A stretch of 64,000 bases of DNA from the NCBI RefSeq assembly GCF_013408555.1, contig NZ_JACBZN010000001.1, forward strand, positions 1,054,001-1,118,000, in the 5' to 3' direction. The notes beneath the pieces were generated by a model, which was given only the letters and a program-made list of their open reading frames with translations, did not search any database and was not told the origin of the DNA. Position 1 is the first letter of the stretch. Each line of letters starts with the position of its first letter. Made by a program: the position numbers and the translations under genes. Of the stretch, positions 60,546-64,000 are shown in pieces. Origin of the DNA: Aeromicrobium tamlense. Its GTDB lineage: Bacteria; Actinomycetota; Actinomycetes; Propionibacteriales; Nocardioidaceae.

Positions 60546-60551
60546 AGCCTA
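60546..60551 (-). promoter_or_regulatory. Predicted -10 box of the structured RNA candidate
   Basis: Reads TAGGCT on the minus strand, identical to the galE and dapF boxes, 6 nt before the 12-bp stem. Confidence 0.4.
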
Positions 60552-60568
60552 GACGACCGGACCCAAAC

Positions 60569-61159
60569 TCAGTGCAGCTCTCCGTGTCGCTCGGCCTCGG
60601 CCGCGGCGCGCAGGTGGCGCGCCGTGTCGACGAGGCGCGCGGCACTGGCCGGATCGCTGTCGTCGATCTGTCCGCGGCCCACGCCGACGATGTGCGCGAA
60701 GGCCGCGGCCCGGTCGAGGGCGACGTCGAAGTCCGCCGTGACGATGCCCCGCACGACGGTGTCCGCGAGCTCGATGACCTCGTTCGGCCCGGGCGGGTCG
60801 ACGACTCCGGCCAGGACCTCCTGCACCGGCGCGTAGGCGCGTCCGGCCGCGAACTCGCGCGACGCCTGCACGGGGTTGTTGCGCACCCACGTGCGCAGGA
60901 CGTAGAGCCGCCACAGGGCGCCCGCCACGGTCTCGGGCGGCGCCTTGGACCACAGCTCGGCGATGACGCCCATGCCCTCGGAGTCGGCCAGGTGCAGGAC
61001 GCGGTCGATCAGGTCACGATCGCTCGGGTCGTGCGCGCCGCGCACCAGCAGGTTCGCGATGCGATGGCCCGCCGCCGTGCGCTCGGCCGGGTCGTCCCGG
61101 TCGGGCACCGCGTCGAACAGGGCGGCACCGGGCAACGACGGCTTGTGGAAGTCGGCCAT
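60569..61159 (-). CDS. Conserved-looking actinobacterial hypothetical protein
   Basis: 196-residue soluble, helical protein without recognised domain. Segments: AERTAAGHRIANLLVRGAHD, LHLADSEGMGVIAELWSKAP, ETVAGALWRLYVLRTWVRNN, then an Asp-rich helix (DFDVALDRAAAFAHIVGVGR). The pattern looks like an all-helical regulatory or scaffold protein; no catalytic motif is visible. ATG 61159. Downstream of rnd on the same strand with a 57-bp gap; may share its transcript. Confidence 0.7.
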   Translation of the reverse strand: MADFHKPSLPGAALFDAVPDRDDPAERTAAGHRIANLLVRGAHDPSDRDLIDRVLHLADSEGMGVIAELWSKAPPETVAGALWRLYVLRTWVRNNPVQASREFAAGRAYAPVQEVLAGVVDPPGPNEVIELADTVVRGIVTADFDVALDRAAAFAHIVGVGRGQIDDSDPASAARLVDTARHLRAAAEAERHGELH

Positions 61160-61216
61160 GCGTTCGAGCGTAGACCCGCGGCGGTGAGGTGACGCGCAGG
61201 TTCGTTCGGATGCGGC

Positions 61217-62455
61217 TCAGGGGTCGACGAGCGCCGCGGCGATGGGCGCCGCGACCAGCTCGATCTGCCAGTTCCGGCTGCCGCGCTCGCGCAGCTCGGC
61301 CGCGATCGACTCGGGATCGAGGTCGGCCGGCGGCTGCCAGGCGAGGCCGCGGACGAGGGCGGGCCCCACGAGGTTCTCGGCCGGCAGGTTGTGCTCCTCG
61401 GCGATGCCGGCGACCACGGCGCGCACCCGCACGAGGCGGGCCGCGGCGACGGGGTCCTTGTCTGCCCAGGCGCGTGGCGGCGGCGGGCCCTCGGAGCGCT
61501 GGCCCGAGGTGGGCAGCTCGTCCTCGGGCAGGCCGAGCGCCGACTCGATCGCCGTGAACCAGTCGTCGAGGAACCGGCGCGGGCCGCGGCGACGCATCGT
61601 GGGGTCGTCCTTCAGCGCCGAGAGGCTGGTCGGCGCCTGCGTGGCGAGCGCGACGATCGACGCGTCGGGCAGGATCCGCCCGGGCGTGACGTCGCGGTCG
61701 GCGGCGATGGCGTCGCGGGCGTGCCACAGCGCGCGCACGATGGCCAGCGACCGGCGGCTGCGGATCTTGTGGATGCTCGAGGTGCGCCGCCACGGGTCCT
61801 TGCGCTCCGGCGGGCCGGTGAACGACAGCAGGGCGTCGAACTCCTCGCGCGCCCAGCCGTCCTTGCCGGCGGCGACCAGGTCGGCCAGCACGAGCTCGCG
61901 CAGCTCGAGCAGGACCTCGACGTCGAGGGCAGCGTACTCCAGCCACGGCTCGGGCAGGGGCCGCGTGGACCAGTCGGCCGCCGAGAACTCCTTGGCCAGG
62001 CTCATCCCGAGGTAGTGCTCGACGAGGGCCGCCAGGCCGACGCGCGGCAGGTTGAGCAGGCGCCCGGCGAGCTCGGTGTCGAACAGCGACGCGGGGCGCA
62101 GGCCGACCTCGGCCAGGCAGGGCAGGTCCTGGGTGGCGGCGTGCAGGATCCACTCGGCGTCGCCGAAGGCCAGGCCGAGCTCGGTGAGGTCGGGGAAGGC
62201 GATGGGGTCGATCAGCCACGAGCCGGAGCCCTCGCGACGCACCTGCACGAGGTACGCGCGCTGGGAGTAGCGGTAGCCGGACGCGCGCTCGGCGTCGAGG
62301 GCGATCGGGCCCTCGCCCAGCGAGATCTCGGCGCACGCGCGCGCCAGGGCGTCCTCGGTGTCGACGACCGGGGTCAGCGGCTCGCGGAGGCCGAGGCGGG
62401 GGAGGACGGGCTCGGGCGCCTCGTCGGGGATGATCTCTTCCGGTTCGTTCGTCAA
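61217..62455 (-). CDS. rnd: Ribonuclease D
   Basis: 412-residue 3'-5' exoribonuclease of the DEDD family that trims tRNA and other stable RNA. Exo motifs: GPIALDAERASGYRYSQRAY (Exo I D-x-E), WILHAATQDLPCLAEVGL (Exo II) and YAALDVEVLLELRELVLADL (Exo III Y-x3-D). An HRDC domain follows (RRSLAIVRALWHARDAIAAD). The only start compatible with homologues is TTG 62455, overlapping the DUF3000 stop as TTGA; no good ribosome site, so translation likely depends on coupling. Confidence 0.9.
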   Translation of the reverse strand: MTNEPEEIIPDEAPEPVLPRLGLREPLTPVVDTEDALARACAEISLGEGPIALDAERASGYRYSQRAYLVQVRREGSGSWLIDPIAFPDLTELGLAFGDAEWILHAATQDLPCLAEVGLRPASLFDTELAGRLLNLPRVGLAALVEHYLGMSLAKEFSAADWSTRPLPEPWLEYAALDVEVLLELRELVLADLVAAGKDGWAREEFDALLSFTGPPERKDPWRRTSSIHKIRSRRSLAIVRALWHARDAIAADRDVTPGRILPDASIVALATQAPTSLSALKDDPTMRRRGPRRFLDDWFTAIESALGLPEDELPTSGQRSEGPPPPRAWADKDPVAAARLVRVRAVVAGIAEEHNLPAENLVGPALVRGLAWQPPADLDPESIAAELRERGSRNWQIELVAAPIAAALVDP

Positions 62456-63030
62456 CGGGCCGAGCGCCTACGCGTGAGGGGGACGACGCCGGGCGCCATC
62501 GGGGGGAGGCCGGCCAGCTTGCCGAGCAGCTCCATCCACGCCGCGGCGTGCGGCTCGAGGTCACCGTGCGGCGTCCACGAGGCCCGGACCTCGATCTGGG
62601 CGTCGGTCTCGTCGTCGGCCATCGCGCCGAACCCCTCGGAGCGGACCACGGTGATGCTGCCGGCCGGGTTCGCGTGCTCGGCACCGGCGCCGTCGAGCGC
62701 ATCGGTCAGCCAACTCCAGCCGACCTGCGTGATGAGCGGGTCGGAGGCCATCTCCTGCTCGATGTCGGCCCGGGCGAACGTGACGCAGCGGAACGTGCCG
62801 TCCCAGGCCTCGTTGCCGGCCGGGTCGTGCAGCAGGATGAAGCGACCGGTGCCGAGGTCGGCGCCGGCGACGACGACGTCGGCGGTCATGGCGTGCGCGA
62901 AGGGCGCGATCCGCTGCGGGGCCGGCATCTCGCCGATCTCGAGCTCGGGGCGCGCGACGGCACGCTTGACCTCCTCGACAGCCCGCGTGAACGGTGCCGG
63001 GATGCCTTCAAGCTTGGTTCGGGCGCCCAC
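62452..63030 (-). CDS. DUF3000 family protein
   Basis: 192-residue conserved actinobacterial protein of unknown function, next to rnd and hemE as in mycobacteria (Rv2680 by position). Begins MGARTKLEGIPAPFTRAVEE; central WDGTFRCVTFARADIEQEMA; VGWSWLTDALDGAGA. No catalytic motif or TM. GTG 63030 has TAAGAT (63037-63042, minus strand) 6 nt upstream, a leaderless start. Its TGA overlaps the rnd TTG. Confidence 0.88.
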   Translation of the reverse strand: MGARTKLEGIPAPFTRAVEEVKRAVARPELEIGEMPAPQRIAPFAHAMTADVVVAGADLGTGRFILLHDPAGNEAWDGTFRCVTFARADIEQEMASDPLITQVGWSWLTDALDGAGAEHANPAGSITVVRSEGFGAMADDETDAQIEVRASWTPHGDLEPHAAAWMELLGKLAGLPPMAPGVVPLTRRRSAR

Positions 63031-63036
63031 ACCGTG

Positions 63037-63042
63037 ATCTTA
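63037..63042 (-). promoter_or_regulatory. Predicted -10 box of the DUF3000-rnd operon (leaderless)
   Basis: Reads TAAGAT on the minus strand, exactly 6 nt from GTG 63030. Confidence 0.5.
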
Positions 63043-63085
63043 GGCACGGATCGCGGGGGCCGGGGGCTCGACACGCAGGGCGTGA

Positions 63086-63091
63086 CAGACT
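63086..63091 (+). promoter_or_regulatory. Predicted -10 box of hemE (leaderless)
   Basis: CAGACT with 6 nt to GTG 63098; first base departs from the usual T. Confidence 0.35.
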
Positions 63092-63097
63092 CGGGAC

Positions 63098-64000
63098 GTG
63101 ACCACCGACGCTCGCACCACCCCCCTCGACGATGCCATCACGAGCCCGTTCCTGCGGGCCTGCCGGGGTCTGGAGCCCTCGCACACGCCGGTGTGGTTCA
63201 TGCGTCAGGCCGGTCGGTCCCTGCCGGAGTACCTCGCGATCCGCGAGGGCGTGCCGATGCTGGAGTCGTGCTTCCGCACCGACATGGTCGTCGAGATCAC
63301 GATGCAGCCGGTCCGCCGTCACGGCGTGGACGCGGCGATCTTCTTCTCCGACATCGTGGTGCCGCTGAAGGCGATCGGCGTCGACCTGGACATCGTGCCG
63401 GGCACCGGGCCCGTCGTGGCCGAGCCGATCCGATCGGCCGAGCAGGTGGGCGCGCTGCGCGACCTCGAGCCCGACGACGTCACCTCGATCACCGATGCCG
63501 TGCGCGGCCTCGTGCAGGAGCTCGACGGCACGCCGCTCATCGGCTTCGCGGGCGCGCCGTTCACGCTCGCGTCCTACCTCGTCGAGGGCGGACCGTCGCG
63601 CGACCACCGCCGTACGAAGGAGCTGATGTACGGCAACCCCGACCTGTGGCACGCGCTGCTGGGGCGGATCGCGGCGATCGCGGGCCAGTTCCTGCGGCTG
63701 CAGGTCGAGGCCGGGGCCTCGGCGATCCAGCTGTTCGACTCGTGGGCGGGCGCGCTGTCGCCGGCGGACTACGACACCTACGTGCGGCCGCACTCGACCG
63801 CCGTGCTCGAGTCGGTGGCCGACCTCGACGTGCCGCGCATCCACTTCGGCGTCGGCACGGGCGAGCTGCTGTCGCGGATGGGCGACGCCGGTGCCGACGT
63901 CGTGGGCGTCGACTGGCGCGTGCCGCTGGCCGACGCGATCGGCCGGGTCGGCCCGAGGGCGGTGCAGGGCAACCTCGACCCCACGCTGCTCTTCGCCCCC
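63098..64000 (+). CDS. hemE: Uroporphyrinogen decarboxylase (3' end outside window)
   Basis: Removes four carboxyl groups from uroporphyrinogen III to give coproporphyrinogen III in haem synthesis; cytoplasmic. The first 301 residues are present. Signature 1 [16 protein letters not shown] near residue 32, with the substrate-binding Arg, and signature 2 region [20 protein letters not shown] near residue 150, are intact. [20 protein letters not shown] carries the catalytic Asp region. GTG start chosen by leaderless spacing and family fit. Divergent from DUF3000. Confidence 0.95.
   Translation, partial: MTTDARTTPLDDAITSPFLRACRGLEPSHTPVWFMRQAGRSLPEYLAIREGVPMLESCFRTDMVVEITMQPVRRHGVDAAIFFSDIVVPLKAIGVDLDIVPGTGPVVAEPIRSAEQVGALRDLEPDDVTSITDAVRGLVQELDGTPLIGFAGAPFTLASYLVEGGPSRDHRRTKELMYGNPDLWHALLGRIAAIAGQFLRLQVEAGASAIQLFDSWAGALSPADYDTYVRPHSTAVLESVADLDVPRIHFGVGTGELLSRMGDAGADVVGVDWRVPLADAIGRVGPRAVQGNLDPTLLFAP

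Noticed and set aside
60438-60568. SAM-, SAH- or preQ1-type riboswitch
   Set aside because: The folded element does not match the conserved cores of these classes that I know, and no regulated gene starts just downstream on either strand.

Overview
The window is about 64 kb of high-GC, densely coding chromosome from a non-streptomycete actinobacterium. The order miaA-dapF-hflX-dinG / lexA / nrdR-nrdJ, the rnd-DUF3000-hemE cluster and the short actinobacterial -10 boxes suggest the Propionibacteriales (Nocardioides/Aeromicrobium-like). This assignment is inferred from gene content and order only. I see no rRNA, tRNA, CRISPR array, insertion sequence or prophage, so most of the window is core chromosome with a few accessory spots.

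Layout. 1-8 kb: tRNA modification (miaA, partial), lysine/peptidoglycan precursor (dapF), ribosome-associated GTPase (hflX), DinG-type helicase, a secreted basic protein and galE. 8-17 kb: DNA damage and dNTP supply. It holds lexA with its SOS box, a BrkB/YihY membrane protein, a LysM cell-division-inhibitor-like gene under two SOS boxes, dps, an ECF42-like sigma factor with a reduced N-terminus, and nrdR-nrdJ under tandem NrdR boxes. 17-23 kb: a CdsA-like enzyme coupled to a GNAT-aminotransferase fusion, a ferredoxin-reductase-type flavoprotein, and a TetR-MFS efflux pair. 23-32 kb: recC-recB-recD, overlapping by GTGA, divergent from a NERD-domain gene. 32-34 kb: DUF485-actP acetate uptake with tandem CRP/GlxR-like sites. 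35-40.5 kb: an McrB/McrC-like pair whose McrC lacks the recognisable nuclease residues, convergent with a SNF2 helicase; this is the most likely defence locus. 40.6-46 kb: LigB/YgiD dioxygenase, beta-lactamase-like lipoprotein, acetyl-CoA hydrolase/transferase, thioredoxin and a PQQ-type sugar dehydrogenase lipoprotein, then a candidate ncRNA and cspA. 46.6-50.5 kb: marR-MFS, xth and a geranylgeranyl-reductase-family flavoprotein. 50.5-53.7 kb: queuosine salvage (yhhQ, tgt) and two small proteins. 53.7-56.2 kb: reverse transsulfuration (CBS and cystathionine gamma-synthase/lyase). 56-64 kb: TM2 protein, fused SecDF, aldo/keto reductase, a candidate structured RNA, a conserved hypothetical, RNase D, DUF3000 and hemE (cut by the window end).

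How the genes work together. SOS control (LexA) links to a membrane LysM protein that probably delays division, while NrdR sets class II ribonucleotide reductase. RecBCD and DinG add repair capacity. Acetate uptake (ActP) and an acetyl-CoA hydrolase/CoA-transferase suggest active acetate metabolism. Many genes have an xAnnnT -10 hexamer exactly 6 nt before the start codon, the signature of leaderless transcription; I used it to choose several starts. The least explained items are the McrBC-like/SNF2 locus, the structured RNA candidates near 45.8-46.0 kb and 60.46-60.54 kb, and a pair of 64-bp palindromic repeats whose arms differ by compensating changes.
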